Origin: Planctomycetota bacterium
GTDB lineage: Bacteria; Planctomycetota; Planctomycetia; Pirellulales; Lacipirellulaceae
Length of the DNA: 64,000 nucleotides
Direction of reading: 5' to 3'
NCBI GenBank assembly: GCA_029781135.1
Contig: JAKOXH010000034.1
Span: 1-64,000, forward strand
Position numbers and translations under genes: made by a program. A model generated the notes under the pieces. The model saw only the letters and a list, made by a program, of their open reading frames with translations. It had not been told where the DNA came from and made no database searches. Position 1 is the stretch's first letter. Every line of letters starts with the position of its first letter. Below are positions 9,347-18,068 of the stretch, one piece after another.

Positions 9347-10356
9347 TGGACAAGCAGGTTGTCATTGGTATCGACGGCGGTGGGACCCGGTTGAGAGCAG
9401 CGATTGCCACGGAGGATGGTAATTTATTGGGCCGAGGCGAAGCCGGCACTGGCAACTACCACGATGTCGGTGCCGACGTAGTGCGCGACAATATCGGTCA
9501 GGCGGTGGCGCAAGCCTGGAAGGCGGCGGGGCAGCCGCCGCGCCGAGCGGATGCGATGTTCCTTGGGCTGGGCAGCATCGTAACGCCAGAGGATCGTGCC
9601 GTCATTCGTGGAATTGTGCAAGAGTTGGGCATTGTTAGCGCTGAGCGGATCGGTGTGGATCATGATCTGCGCGTGGCGCTCGCGGGAGGTTTGGCTGGGC
9701 AACCAGGTATCGTGCTGATTGCGGGAACTGGTTCGTCGTGCTACGGCAGGAATGAACAAGGCCAAAATTGGCAAGCTGGGGGCTGGGGACCGATTTTGGA
9801 TGATCCGGGTAGTAGCTATTGGCTTGGCCGCCAGGCAATGATTGCGGCCATCCGCGACTATGACGGTCGCGGCAGCAAGACTCGACTGCATCCTACTGTC
9901 GTTGAGGCACTAGGAATCGGCAGTATGCGAGAAATCTCGCGACGAGTTGAGTTGGAAGGGATGGCACGCAGTGAAATCGCCGCCCTTGCGCCTTTGGTGA
10001 CGACCGCGGCGGCGGAGGGCGACGAGGTGGCTTGCTCGTTGATCGAGCGCGGAGCAGATCAGTTGGCACTCATGGTGGCCACGGTGGCCGAGCATGTTTC
10101 GTTCGCGACGTCGACGCCGCAAATCCCCGTTGTCATCACGGGCGGGCTGACGAGCGCCGGCAGTGTGTTTTTATCGCCGCTGCAACGGGCCATCCAGCGA
10201 CGGGCCCCGGCGACATGCGTCGTCGAGGCACGGCTGCCGCCCGTGCTGGGCGGAGTGTTGTTGGCCTTGGAAATGATTGAAGCCCCCCTCTCGCCCCAGG
10301 TCATTGCTCAACTTGGTGCAAGTAGTTCGAGTGGTCAAGAAGCGTGCGTGGCGTGA
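9346..10356 (+). CDS. BadF/BadG-type ATPase, probable N-acetylglucosamine-type sugar kinase
   Basis: About 336 residues of the ASKHA fold. The first phosphate loop is IGIDGGGTRLRAAI (residues 7-20). The second is IAGTGSSCYGRN, followed by WGPILDDPGSSYWLG, which is typical of BadF-type N-acetylhexosamine kinases. The start overlaps the stop of the regulator gene (TAATG), so translation is probably coupled. The reaction is likely ATP-dependent phosphorylation of an imported (amino) sugar in the cytoplasm, before the isomerase-like enzyme at 6036-7817. Only about 26 bases separate its stop from the convergent symporter gene. Confidence 0.85.
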   Translation: MDKQVVIGIDGGGTRLRAAIATEDGNLLGRGEAGTGNYHDVGADVVRDNIGQAVAQAWKAAGQPPRRADAMFLGLGSIVTPEDRAVIRGIVQELGIVSAERIGVDHDLRVALAGGLAGQPGIVLIAGTGSSCYGRNEQGQNWQAGGWGPILDDPGSSYWLGRQAMIAAIRDYDGRGSKTRLHPTVVEALGIGSMREISRRVELEGMARSEIAALAPLVTTAAAEGDEVACSLIERGADQLALMVATVAEHVSFATSTPQIPVVITGGLTSAGSVFLSPLQRAIQRRAPATCVVEARLPPVLGGVLLALEMIEAPLSPQVIAQLGASSSSGQEACVA

Positions 10357-10382
10357 AGGTTCGCTTGAATGCCGGTTCGCGC

Positions 10383-12179
10383 TCACTCGGGTTCAGGTAG
10401 ATGATCGTACCACGTGAACTTGAGTACGATCACCGCGGCAATCGAGACGGCCGCCCAGGCTAGCGCGCTCACGTGCCAATGGCCGACGAGATACATGGGC
10501 GACATATAGGCGCCGAAAATCGCCAGGCAGGCCACGACCACGTTGAAAGCCGCATACCAGGCACTCTCTCCCGGGTCGTTCAAATCCGCGGCAGAGAGAC
10601 CTGCCCGATCACGGATATGTCCCCACATTCCGAACGGGCGTACATTGCGATAGAACTCCACCAGCACGGCTTCTTCGGTTGGCGCCGACCAGTAGGTGCC
10701 GATGAGAGCCGCCAACAGCGAGATCGCGCAAAGAGCGGGAAACGTGAAATAAATGGGCGGCTCCACGTGCATCAGCGACAGGAACAGCAGCGGCATCGCG
10801 CCGGCCAACCCAACGAGTGTGCCAGCCGCGTAGCCGGTGCCATTAAACCTCCACCAGTACCAGCGGAGCACGTTGGGGATTACGAACGCCGCCCCAAGTG
10901 CCATCATAATCCAGTCCCAAACCTGACGGATCGAGCTGGCGTACATGCCGATCAAGGTTCCCACCACCACGATCAACAGCGTGGCGACGTAGCTCGCGCG
11001 GACCAGATGCCGTTCGTCGGCATGGGGACGAAATAGCGGCTGCCAAAGATCGCGCACAAGGTACGATGCCCCGGCGTTGACGGTGGCCGAAAAGGTCGAC
11101 ATGAAGGCGGCCACCAGGCCGGCGAGCACCAGCCCCAACATGCCCGATCCCAAATATCGCCCCAACACTTTCGGCATGACGATTTCCGCGTCGATGTGAC
11201 CGCTCGCATCGATGATTTCGATGCCCGCCGCCATGGCCAACAGCGCGATTCCCATGACCATGGCCCAGCGAACGATGAGAAACGCACTCCAGGCGCCGCC
11301 GACTTTGGCGGCGTCGCGTGGGTCGCGGGTGGAGAGAAACATCTGGAAGTCGAACATTTGCCCTGGGCCGCCGAGGTTAAGCAGCAGGCCCTTAGTGACC
11401 CAGACCATCACGAGCAAGCCGAACATGTGGTATCCCTGATATCCGCCCGGCAAAGCCTCGGGGTGGTTCAACTGCCACTGGGGCCACAGGCTCGTGAAGC
11501 TGCCGCCGTCCACGGGCGTTACGGCGGCGAGCCTTTCGGGACTCAACTGCATGTAAGCGATGCCGGCGATGATCACGCTCGCCGTCATTAGGATCATGGT
11601 TTGCAGCACATGCGTGATGACGACTGCTTCCAAGCCACCGAGCAGCGTATAGATCGTGGTAATGGCAAACAGCCCGATGGCGAGCACGCGAACGTTCGTG
11701 CCTGGGTCCAAACCCGTTTGCACATATTCCGCGGCGAACTTGCCGACCCCTTCAAAGGCGTAGCTGATCAGGCCGACCAGCGTGACGACGGCCATCAAGG
11801 CGTAGGCGTAGCGGGCGGCGCGGCCGTCGGCACGGTCGCCAAAGCGGGTGATCATCCATTCGGCGCCGGTCATGACGCGCGAGCGGCGGACCCATTTTCC
11901 CATGTACGACATGAAAAACGCCGCCATCATGAAGCCCCACATCCAGTGGTTCCACACCGACTTCATGCCGAACAGATACACGAGCGCGACCATCCACATC
12001 GTGCCGCTGATGTCGTAGGTGGAGACGGAACCGCACATGGCCAGCGCGAGCCAGTGAATTTGGTTTCCGCCGAGGAAATAGCTATCGATATTCCGCGCGG
12101 CACGGCGCTGTTGCCACACGCCGATGCCGATCATGACCACGAAATAAACGACGATGATGACAGCGTCGAGTGTAGACAC
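10383..12179 (-). CDS. Sodium:solute symporter (SSS family)
   Basis: About 598 residues with 13 or so membrane segments. The N-terminal helix (DAVIIVVYFVVMIGIGVW) is followed by the SSS landmark RNIDSYFLGGNQIHWLALA, and later by GPGQMFDFQMFLSTRDPRDA and SGMLGLVLAGLVAAFMSTFS, which resembles the SGLT-type core. It likely takes up the sugar handled by this locus, driven by sodium. The start is GTG at 12179. The upstream DUF4185-like gene ends 56 bases away on the same strand, so the two probably form one transcript. The substrate cannot be read from sequence; context suggests a monosaccharide, perhaps an amino or acidic sugar. Confidence 0.9.
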   Translation of the reverse strand: MSTLDAVIIVVYFVVMIGIGVWQQRRAARNIDSYFLGGNQIHWLALAMCGSVSTYDISGTMWMVALVYLFGMKSVWNHWMWGFMMAAFFMSYMGKWVRRSRVMTGAEWMITRFGDRADGRAARYAYALMAVVTLVGLISYAFEGVGKFAAEYVQTGLDPGTNVRVLAIGLFAITTIYTLLGGLEAVVITHVLQTMILMTASVIIAGIAYMQLSPERLAAVTPVDGGSFTSLWPQWQLNHPEALPGGYQGYHMFGLLVMVWVTKGLLLNLGGPGQMFDFQMFLSTRDPRDAAKVGGAWSAFLIVRWAMVMGIALLAMAAGIEIIDASGHIDAEIVMPKVLGRYLGSGMLGLVLAGLVAAFMSTFSATVNAGASYLVRDLWQPLFRPHADERHLVRASYVATLLIVVVGTLIGMYASSIRQVWDWIMMALGAAFVIPNVLRWYWWRFNGTGYAAGTLVGLAGAMPLLFLSLMHVEPPIYFTFPALCAISLLAALIGTYWSAPTEEAVLVEFYRNVRPFGMWGHIRDRAGLSAADLNDPGESAWYAAFNVVVACLAIFGAYMSPMYLVGHWHVSALAWAAVSIAAVIVLKFTWYDHLPEPE

Positions 12180-12235
12180 AGGGCTGGTTCACTTTCTGTA
12201 GTAAGAACTGGTCGCGACAAATGAGGTTCCGCCCG

Positions 12236-13372
12236 TCACGGGGTCGAACGGTTGAGCTTTACCCGCACGAACCGCGGGTAGTAGATCGTGGAACTGCCAA
12301 AAAGCTGTTCTAGTCTCTGCGTGTTCGAGGCATAGGTCAACGCCAACCCCTCGCACTTCAGTTCGGGGTGTGCCTTGGCCGCATAGAGCATCAGACCGGG
12401 CACGGCCGGGGTAAGTTCTGTCTCGCGGAGGCAGACCTGCAGCTCGGACCAGGGGCCGATGAGGCGCTCGGCGGTCCGCACGCAAATTGGCGAGACAGGA
12501 AAACCCGAGAACTGAAATTGTAAGTAACGACCCAGCTCGCGCGCGTGGAAAACCGAAAACTCCGTCTGGCCATTGTTGATGACTGGCACCGGCGGTTCGG
12601 TCAGGTTTGGCTGCGCGACCCAGCCGCGCTCTGCGCCGGCCCACCATTCCGGCAGCGACAAATCACCCACTGCCGCTGCTTCCCAACGCCAGCGGACCAG
12701 ATAGACCTGGTGTTCCTTGCCACCGACGCTCAATGCCACCAGATAATCGCCATCGCGGACCACGGCCGCCGAACCGACCAGCACGCCGAATTGGTTTTGT
12801 GGCGCTTCGAGCCGCCGCAACCGCCATTGCTGGGGCGGGCGGCCCATGTTTTCGACCAGCGTGGCGGCCCAACCATCGGTTTCGAAGCCCATCGCGTGGG
12901 TTGGGTCCTTGGTCCACGACCGCATGAAGAATACCAGGAGCTTGCCGTTGACGAGTATACCACCCCCTGGCCAGAAGTAGTGAATCCCATCATCCGGGAA
13001 GAAGGACGCCAGCTTGCCGTCGGCACTGCGCCAAAAGGCCTTGAAGCCCGCCGTCGTCGGGTCGTAACCCGTTTGAATCCCCACGGAATTATGGACCATC
13101 GTTGTGCCGCGCCGCTTACCCGGCGTCGTCGGCGCAACAAAGCTGTCGCCGAAGAACCAGGCGATTCGTCCCTGACCGAGATCGAGCGAGTAGGCATCGT
13201 CACCGCCGAGCCAGGCGGGATCGCGGTGGAACAGTTTGTCGGCTTCCGGCCAAACTCCCGCCGACACGTTTAGCAATGGCTGCGGCTCTGCCCCCCGCGA
13301 CCGCGGGCTGTCCACTTGAAACAAACAGCAACATGTGGCGAATGCGATTAGGATGCGGAGGAAAATCACCAT
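12236..13372 (-). CDS. DUF4185-like secreted beta-propeller protein, copy 2
   Basis: About 378 residues with signal peptide MVIFLRILIAFATCCCLF. Propeller-like blocks include GRIAWFFGDSFVAP, YFWPGGGILVNGKLLVFF and IGPWSEL, ending with LMLYAAKAHPEL. The last block pairs with LIYAAKEHPEL of the protein at 2513-3634, so the two are paralogues about 9 kb apart, each bordering the sugar locus. This copy uses a Sec-type signal, while the other has a twin-arginine-like one. It precedes the symporter on the same strand. Function is not known; polysaccharide binding or lyase/hydrolase activity is the best guess from context. Confidence 0.65.
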   Translation of the reverse strand: MVIFLRILIAFATCCCLFQVDSPRSRGAEPQPLLNVSAGVWPEADKLFHRDPAWLGGDDAYSLDLGQGRIAWFFGDSFVAPTTPGKRRGTTMVHNSVGIQTGYDPTTAGFKAFWRSADGKLASFFPDDGIHYFWPGGGILVNGKLLVFFMRSWTKDPTHAMGFETDGWAATLVENMGRPPQQWRLRRLEAPQNQFGVLVGSAAVVRDGDYLVALSVGGKEHQVYLVRWRWEAAAVGDLSLPEWWAGAERGWVAQPNLTEPPVPVINNGQTEFSVFHARELGRYLQFQFSGFPVSPICVRTAERLIGPWSELQVCLRETELTPAVPGLMLYAAKAHPELKCEGLALTYASNTQRLEQLFGSSTIYYPRFVRVKLNRSTP

Positions 13373-13856
13373 GTCGACGCTCGCAAAGTGCGGCCAGCCT
13401 CCTTGCGGACAACGGCCTGTATTCTAATAGAAGTCGAATGGACGCTGCCAGCTTGGATCAATGTGGTCGGCGGATACTATCTCGGCGATGACATCTCGAG
13501 CGGTCGCCGAAAATGCTGCATCAATTAGCCGGCTCCTGGAAGTCACGCATGGGCCACACGAGCTCTGGGTGCTCGGGGGCCTCGATCGGTAGGTTGCTAC
13601 GCACGCAAGTTCGCATTTCCGTCCGACCCACGCCGATTGAACGTCGGCGGTGCGGACGAATTGATATAGCATTGTCATTGCTGACCAAAGGTCGAGAAAA
13701 GTGAATGCCGGCGTTGAATTTCGTTGACCATGCTCGGGAATACTGCCAAAATAGTGGCAGCACTCATCCATGGATCGCGTGTGCCGGTTCGATCCAATGC
13801 GTGGCATGGTTCGACGATTAGCACCTGCTTTTGCTCCAGCGTTGAAGGCGGTTGGA
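13373..13856. other. Intergenic region with one imperfect hairpin
   Basis: About 480 bases between divergent genes. A minus-strand frame (13424-13876) is open but has no recognisable domain and overlaps the DUF1559 start, so I do not call it. Bases 13620-13636 and 13644-13658 form an imperfect hairpin (TCGGCG and GGACG paired). GAAGG at 13844-13848 is the ribosome site of the next gene. Confidence 0.5.
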
Positions 13857-14981
13857 ATGGCCAGAATGCAAGTCACGTTGCGGCGCGCTTTCAGCGATGT
13901 CGGGGCCGCGAGTCAAGCGGCCCAACGAGATCGTCCGCCTCGGCTTGGCGGTCCTACCTCCCTGCATGGTTTCACGCTTGTCGAACTGTTGGTCGTGATC
14001 GCGATCATCGGCATCTTGGTCGCGTTGTTGTTGCCGGCGATACAGTCCGCCCGCGAAGCGGCGCGGCGTTCGCAGTGTCTCAACCATCTCAAGCAGATCG
14101 GCACAGGGTTTCTCCTGCACGAGAATGTGCACAAGATATTACCAGGAGCAGGAATATCGCCGTGGCATGTTGGCGATGCCATGCGCGGCCACGGCAAAAG
14201 GCAGACCGGTGGATGGATGTACAACATCTTGCCCTTCATTGAAGAGCAGGATGTTTACAATCTAACCAACGACGGCGATCCGGCGATTACTGCAAAACAG
14301 AAGGCGGCTGCCGTGGTCATGCAGAAGACGCCGATTACAATTTTCAATTGTCCTTCACGACGGCCAGCTCGACCACTTCCCTACACGCTGCCATCCGGTT
14401 GGCAACCGGTCAATTCCGACCCGATGCAAGTCGTCGTGCGCGGCGATTACGCCGCAAATGCGGGGGATGGCGAAGGGGGAATGAAATTCCCCGTCCGCGA
14501 TGCCGGCGGCAAGATAACCGGTTACCAAGTGGTTTTGCCGCCGCTGGGTTATGCACTGTTGGATAATCCCAATCTATTTACGTTTCCAAATCAAAAGGAC
14601 CAGTCCGGGATTAATTTTTTGGGAGCGGAAATTGCCATCAAGGATATTACGGATGGCACCAGCAATGTGTACATGGTGGGCGAGAAGTACGTGAACGCCG
14701 ACCAGTATGAGTCGGACGGCCAGGCCGACGGCGGCGACAACCACAGTCTTTACCAGGGTTTCGATTGGGATATCAACCGCTGGGCAACCAAGGATTGGCC
14801 GGCCACGCAAGATCGGCCGGCGTTCGATGCCTTTCAAGGTTTTGGCGGGCCTCATGCAGGCGTGTGGCAAGCCGTGCTGTGCGATGGATCGGTCCGCGCC
14901 ATTTCTTTCAGCATGGATAACATCATTCACATGCGGCTGGCCAATCGCTTTGACGGTGAACCCGCGACGGAATCTCCATAG
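13857..14981 (+). CDS. DUF1559 protein with prepilin-type N-terminus
   Basis: Planctomycete-specific family of pseudopilin-like surface proteins. The prepilin cleavage/methylation signal is GFTLVELLVVIAIIGILVAL, followed by LPAIQSAREAARRSQCLNHL, which is the family hallmark. The C-terminus has the usual motif VLCDGSVRAIS. The frame is open from 13770, but GAAGG at 13844-13848 lies 8 bases before the ATG at 13857, which I prefer. That leaves a rather long leader of about 38 residues before the cleavage signal, so a later start is possible. The EF-hand lipoprotein gene follows 35 bases downstream, a pairing common in this phylum. Exact role is unknown. Confidence 0.92.
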   Translation: MARMQVTLRRAFSDVGAASQAAQRDRPPRLGGPTSLHGFTLVELLVVIAIIGILVALLLPAIQSAREAARRSQCLNHLKQIGTGFLLHENVHKILPGAGISPWHVGDAMRGHGKRQTGGWMYNILPFIEEQDVYNLTNDGDPAITAKQKAAAVVMQKTPITIFNCPSRRPARPLPYTLPSGWQPVNSDPMQVVVRGDYAANAGDGEGGMKFPVRDAGGKITGYQVVLPPLGYALLDNPNLFTFPNQKDQSGINFLGAEIAIKDITDGTSNVYMVGEKYVNADQYESDGQADGGDNHSLYQGFDWDINRWATKDWPATQDRPAFDAFQGFGGPHAGVWQAVLCDGSVRAISFSMDNIIHMRLANRFDGEPATESP

Positions 14982-15016
14982 GTGGTGTCCCAATTGGCTA
15001 GGCACTCGTGGTCTTT

Positions 15017-15637
15017 ATGAATCGCGTCAAACACTTGTGGTTAGTTAGTTCGGCGCTCGCCGCGTGCGGGATAGGTTGCTCGCGTGGCCCAAGCCGCATT
15101 GTGCCTCCCGCAATTGATCCAGATCGGGCGGCGGCCGAGGCAATTCGCTTGTATGACGCAAACCAGAATGGTTCCTTGAGCGCCGCCGAACTGGCAAAAT
15201 GCCCTGGAATTCTGGCTGAATTTAAGTCGTACGATACGGACGGAAACGGTGAAATCAGCAATGCGGAAATTGCCGCGCGAATTCGGGATTTGCGCCGACA
15301 TGGTGTTGGTCTCACGCGGCTGAATTGCGACGTAACGGTGAACGGCCGTGGACTCACGGGCGCTACGGTTGCCTTCGAGCCAGAGCCGTATCTGGGCGGC
15401 GACATCAAGGCGGCAAGCGGGCTGACGGATGATCGCGGCGTGGCTCAAATGGCCGTCTCGACCGACGACCTGCCCGCCGACCAGCGGGATATCAGGGCCA
15501 TCCATTACGGCACCTACAAAGTGCGGATTACCCATCCCACGGTCAAGCTGCCGGCTAAGTATAATACGGAAACGACGCTAGGGTACGAATCTCGGCCAGG
15601 CGATCCCTATGCCTCGTATGCTCTGAAGATCCCTTAA
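15017..15637 (+). CDS. Lipoprotein with EF-hands and a transthyretin-like domain
   Basis: About 206 residues. The lipoprotein signal ends at a lipobox-like GIGC near residue 20. Two calcium-binding loops follow, DANQNGSLSAAE and DTDGNGEISNAE. The C-terminal 100 residues (CDVTVNGRGLTGATVAFEP, then GLTDDRGVAQM) resemble the transthyretin-like or carboxypeptidase-regulatory domain often encoded after DUF1559 genes. I chose ATG 15017 over the GTG at 15008 because the signal peptide then starts normally (MNRVKHLW). It is probably co-transcribed with the DUF1559 gene and anchored in a membrane. The combination of EF-hands with this domain is less usual. Confidence 0.85.
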   Translation: MNRVKHLWLVSSALAACGIGCSRGPSRIVPPAIDPDRAAAEAIRLYDANQNGSLSAAELAKCPGILAEFKSYDTDGNGEISNAEIAARIRDLRRHGVGLTRLNCDVTVNGRGLTGATVAFEPEPYLGGDIKAASGLTDDRGVAQMAVSTDDLPADQRDIRAIHYGTYKVRITHPTVKLPAKYNTETTLGYESRPGDPYASYALKIP

Positions 15638-15680
15638 ATACGGACTGGGGTCTCGTGGGGGGATTCGGTAAGGAAAACAA

Positions 15681-15817
15681 TTAGCACCTGCTCAGTAGAA
15701 AACCAGGTCTTCCCGGTGTGGGAGGCGTCTCCGACGCCGATTCCGCTCGGGGGTTGAGAACGTCATCGGCCTCGGAGAGGCCTCCCACAGGTGGTTTTCC
15801 ACTGAGCAGTTAGCACC
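15681..15817. mobile_element. MITE-like inverted-repeat element with 8-bp flanking direct repeats
   Basis: TTAGCACC occurs at 15681-15688 and again at 15810-15817. The 121 bases between them form a long imperfect palindrome. The outer arms, CTGCTCAGTAGAAAACCA at 15688-15705 and its complement ending at 15809, match 17 of 18. The inner arms at 15718-15740 and 15766-15788 match except for two positions. Each inner arm also folds on itself (GGCGTC-TCC-GACGCC and GGCCTC-GGA-GAGGCC). There is no coding capacity. The arrangement fits a non-autonomous element with a target duplication. It lies 24 bases before the first PEP-CTERM gene. Confidence 0.75.
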
Positions 15818-15840
15818 CATTCATCACTTGAGGTAGCCCG

Positions 15841-16950
15841 ATGAGACGTCGATTGAAACGCGAGAACAACTCGGAGCGGCAGAATTTTCACAACTTCGAT
15901 TGCCGTCTGGCTGCTTATCTTGCGGCTGGCTCCTCGCTTACTGCGGTGATGGCTTCGAATGCCAGTGCGATCGTCGTGTCGAATTCGACGGTGCAGCCGT
16001 TTGGAATCAATCAGGAAGTCAACATTGACTTCAATGGGGATGGCCAAATCGATTACCAAATCGACCACGATCGCGTGAACCTGAATGGCGTGAACCTCGA
16101 TTATCTGCAGCTGGACAAAAATGACGTCTCGAGCGCAGCAAATCCTTATCCGATCGACAACTTTGCCGTCTTTCCAACCAATGGCACTCCTGCAAACTCG
16201 GACCATGGTTACCTCACGAATGCGGGACCAGGAGAAAGCGGGTATTACCCGGCTGCGGTAACCGCGGGTACGGTGCTCGGCCCCAGCAGCAGCGGTGTTT
16301 GGGATTTTCAGGAAGGGGAGAATTTCCTCGGCTCGCACAAGATCATCCGAGCCAATCGCCTGATTGATGAAGACGCAACTCAAATCGATGCCGCGAACCC
16401 AAATCCACCCGCGGGTACCACCGGGGTATTTCCGCCACTCGGTACGCCGGGGTGGGTGGGCCTCGCCGGACAAACTCGCTATCTGGGTGTGCGTCTCGAT
16501 CTCAACGATGCTGGTCATGCCGGTTTCAACAACGACAATTCACAATATTGGTACGGCTGGATCGGCGTTCGCATCACCAACGAAGCCGATGCGACCGGCG
16601 AGGTGACCGGCTGGGGTTACCAAAGTGAGCTCGGAATGCCGATCATGGCGGGCGAAACGGCCCCGGGTGTTCCCGGGGACTACAACGGCAACAACGTCGT
16701 GGATGCCGCCGATTACGTGTTGTGGCGAAACGGCGGCCCCTTGGCCAATGAAGTCGATACTCCGGGAACCGTGGATGCCGCCGATTACGCTGCTTGGCGA
16801 GTCCGATTTGGCAATACGTCCGGCAGTGGCACTTCCGTGCCGGCCGGGTTTGGGGCGCAAGTGCCGGAGCCTGGTTCCCTGCTACTGAGCATTTGTTCGA
16901 GTGTTGCTCTAATCGGCGTCTATTTGCTTCGCCGAGTCCGTGGGAAGTAA
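15841..16950 (+). CDS. PEP-CTERM surface protein with type I dockerin, copy 1
   Basis: About 369 residues. A signal peptide ends near NASA. The body has a Ca-binding-like loop, DFNGDGQIDYQIDHDRV. A type I dockerin (PGDYNGNNVVDAADYVLWRN and TVDAADYAAWRVRFG) lies at about residues 278-325. The C-terminus is VPEPGSLLLSI, a hydrophobic helix, then RRVRGK, the PEP-CTERM sorting signal cut by an exosortase. Weak GAGG upstream; ATG at 15841. The gene at 17199 is a tandem paralogue lacking the dockerin. The product is probably displayed on or secreted from the surface, where the dockerin could attach it to a cohesin or other partner. The gene is immediately downstream of the MITE-like element. Confidence 0.9.
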   Translation: MRRRLKRENNSERQNFHNFDCRLAAYLAAGSSLTAVMASNASAIVVSNSTVQPFGINQEVNIDFNGDGQIDYQIDHDRVNLNGVNLDYLQLDKNDVSSAANPYPIDNFAVFPTNGTPANSDHGYLTNAGPGESGYYPAAVTAGTVLGPSSSGVWDFQEGENFLGSHKIIRANRLIDEDATQIDAANPNPPAGTTGVFPPLGTPGWVGLAGQTRYLGVRLDLNDAGHAGFNNDNSQYWYGWIGVRITNEADATGEVTGWGYQSELGMPIMAGETAPGVPGDYNGNNVVDAADYVLWRNGGPLANEVDTPGTVDAADYAAWRVRFGNTSGSGTSVPAGFGAQVPEPGSLLLSICSSVALIGVYLLRRVRGK

Positions 16951-17185
16951 GGGATCTGCGAGCAAAGGCTCACAAACCGCCGCTACCGGCACATACAAAA
17001 ACCTTTGAAATCAGTAGAGAATTTACTTGCGAAGAACTAATGCCGCACATAGGCTAGAATTCGGTTCAATAACTCGGACTTAGTCGATCCGCGACGACTG
17101 ACTTCCGTTGTTTATCTGGTACGGCGAACTTTGTTACTGATTAGTTTTGTTCTGCTCGACATTTTGCGCAACTTCGGGTGTGCTT

Positions 17186-17193
17186 GGGAGGAG
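17186..17193 (+). promoter_or_regulatory. Strong Shine-Dalgarno site
   Basis: GGGAGGAG lies 5 bases before the ATG at 17199. It is much stronger than most ribosome sites in this window and decides between that ATG and an upstream in-frame start at 17178. Confidence 0.75.
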
Positions 17194-17198
17194 ACTTA

Positions 17199-18068
17199 AT
17201 GAAGATTCAGAAGACGACATCCAATTCTCTGCTGGCGTTCGACCGGCGATTGGCCGCTTACCTTTCCGCGGCCGGTGCGCTTGGCGTCACCATGGCGAAC
17301 GATGCCCACGCCATCGTCGTTGGCAATAGTACGGTCCAGCCCTTTGGCATCAACGGCGAGGTGAATCTCGATTTCAACAAAGACGGCCAAACCGATTTTC
17401 AAATCGATCACGATCGCGTGAATTTGAACGGTGTGAACCTCGATTATTTGCAGATCGACAAGAACGATATCAATGGGGCGTCGAATCCCTTGGCGTTCGA
17501 CCCCGGCCCGGACTGCTGTTTTCAGGCGACTCCCTTTTCCGATGGTGTTACTCCGCGCAATGATGCCAACGAAGCGGCGTATGTCATCACGGGCCCACAA
17601 GGTTCGTATCCAGCGGCTTTGACGGCTGGCACGCCGATTGGTCTGGCATCGACGTTCGATTTCCAGGAAGGCAATAACTTCCAAGGCGGCGGCAAATGGA
17701 TTCGCGCGAATCGGCTGATCGACGAGGACGCGACGCAAATTGACCAAGTCCTTGGCGGTCAGCCCCCATCCGGCGTTTACCTGCCGACCAACGGTCCGAA
17801 CTTTGTTGGCCTTGGTGGTGCGGTCCGCTATGTGGGCCTGAAAATGGATCTGAATAATACCGATCAGTTCAACTACGGCTGGGTTGGAATTCGCATTACA
17901 AACGAGGCCGATGCCACGGGCGAAGTCGTGGGGTACGCGTACGAAACGGCGCCTGGCGTGTCGATTCCGGCTGGCACGGTGCCTGAACCGAGTTCGCTGA
18001 TCACGGCACTCATTGGTGCCCTTACCCTAGTCGGTTGTTTTCTGCGGCATCGATTTGGCCGCCGCTAA
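17199..18068 (+). CDS. PEP-CTERM surface protein, copy 2 without dockerin
   Basis: About 289 residues and clearly homologous to the protein at 15841. The shared blocks are STVQPFGIN, VNLNGVNLDYLQ, NRLIDEDATQID and GWVGIRITNEADATGEV. The loop DFNKDGQTDFQIDHDRV is kept. The dockerin is absent: the sequence passes straight from APGVSIPAG to VPEPSSLITALIGALT and a basic tail (HRFGRR), the PEP-CTERM signal. A strong ribosome site supports the start at 17199. The end overlaps the TPR gene by about 14 bases. It is probably sorted to the surface by an exosortase that is not encoded here. Confidence 0.9.
   Translation: MKIQKTTSNSLLAFDRRLAAYLSAAGALGVTMANDAHAIVVGNSTVQPFGINGEVNLDFNKDGQTDFQIDHDRVNLNGVNLDYLQIDKNDINGASNPLAFDPGPDCCFQATPFSDGVTPRNDANEAAYVITGPQGSYPAALTAGTPIGLASTFDFQEGNNFQGGGKWIRANRLIDEDATQIDQVLGGQPPSGVYLPTNGPNFVGLGGAVRYVGLKMDLNNTDQFNYGWVGIRITNEADATGEVVGYAYETAPGVSIPAGTVPEPSSLITALIGALTLVGCFLRHRFGRR

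Noticed and set aside
13784-13800. tRNA-like T-loop sequence GGTTCGATCC
   Set aside because: No matching acceptor or anticodon stems in the flanking bases.
13424-13876. Minus-strand open frame of 150 codons
   Set aside because: No domain, no ribosome site, and it overlaps the well-supported DUF1559 start; the composition looks like a hairpin-containing intergenic stretch.
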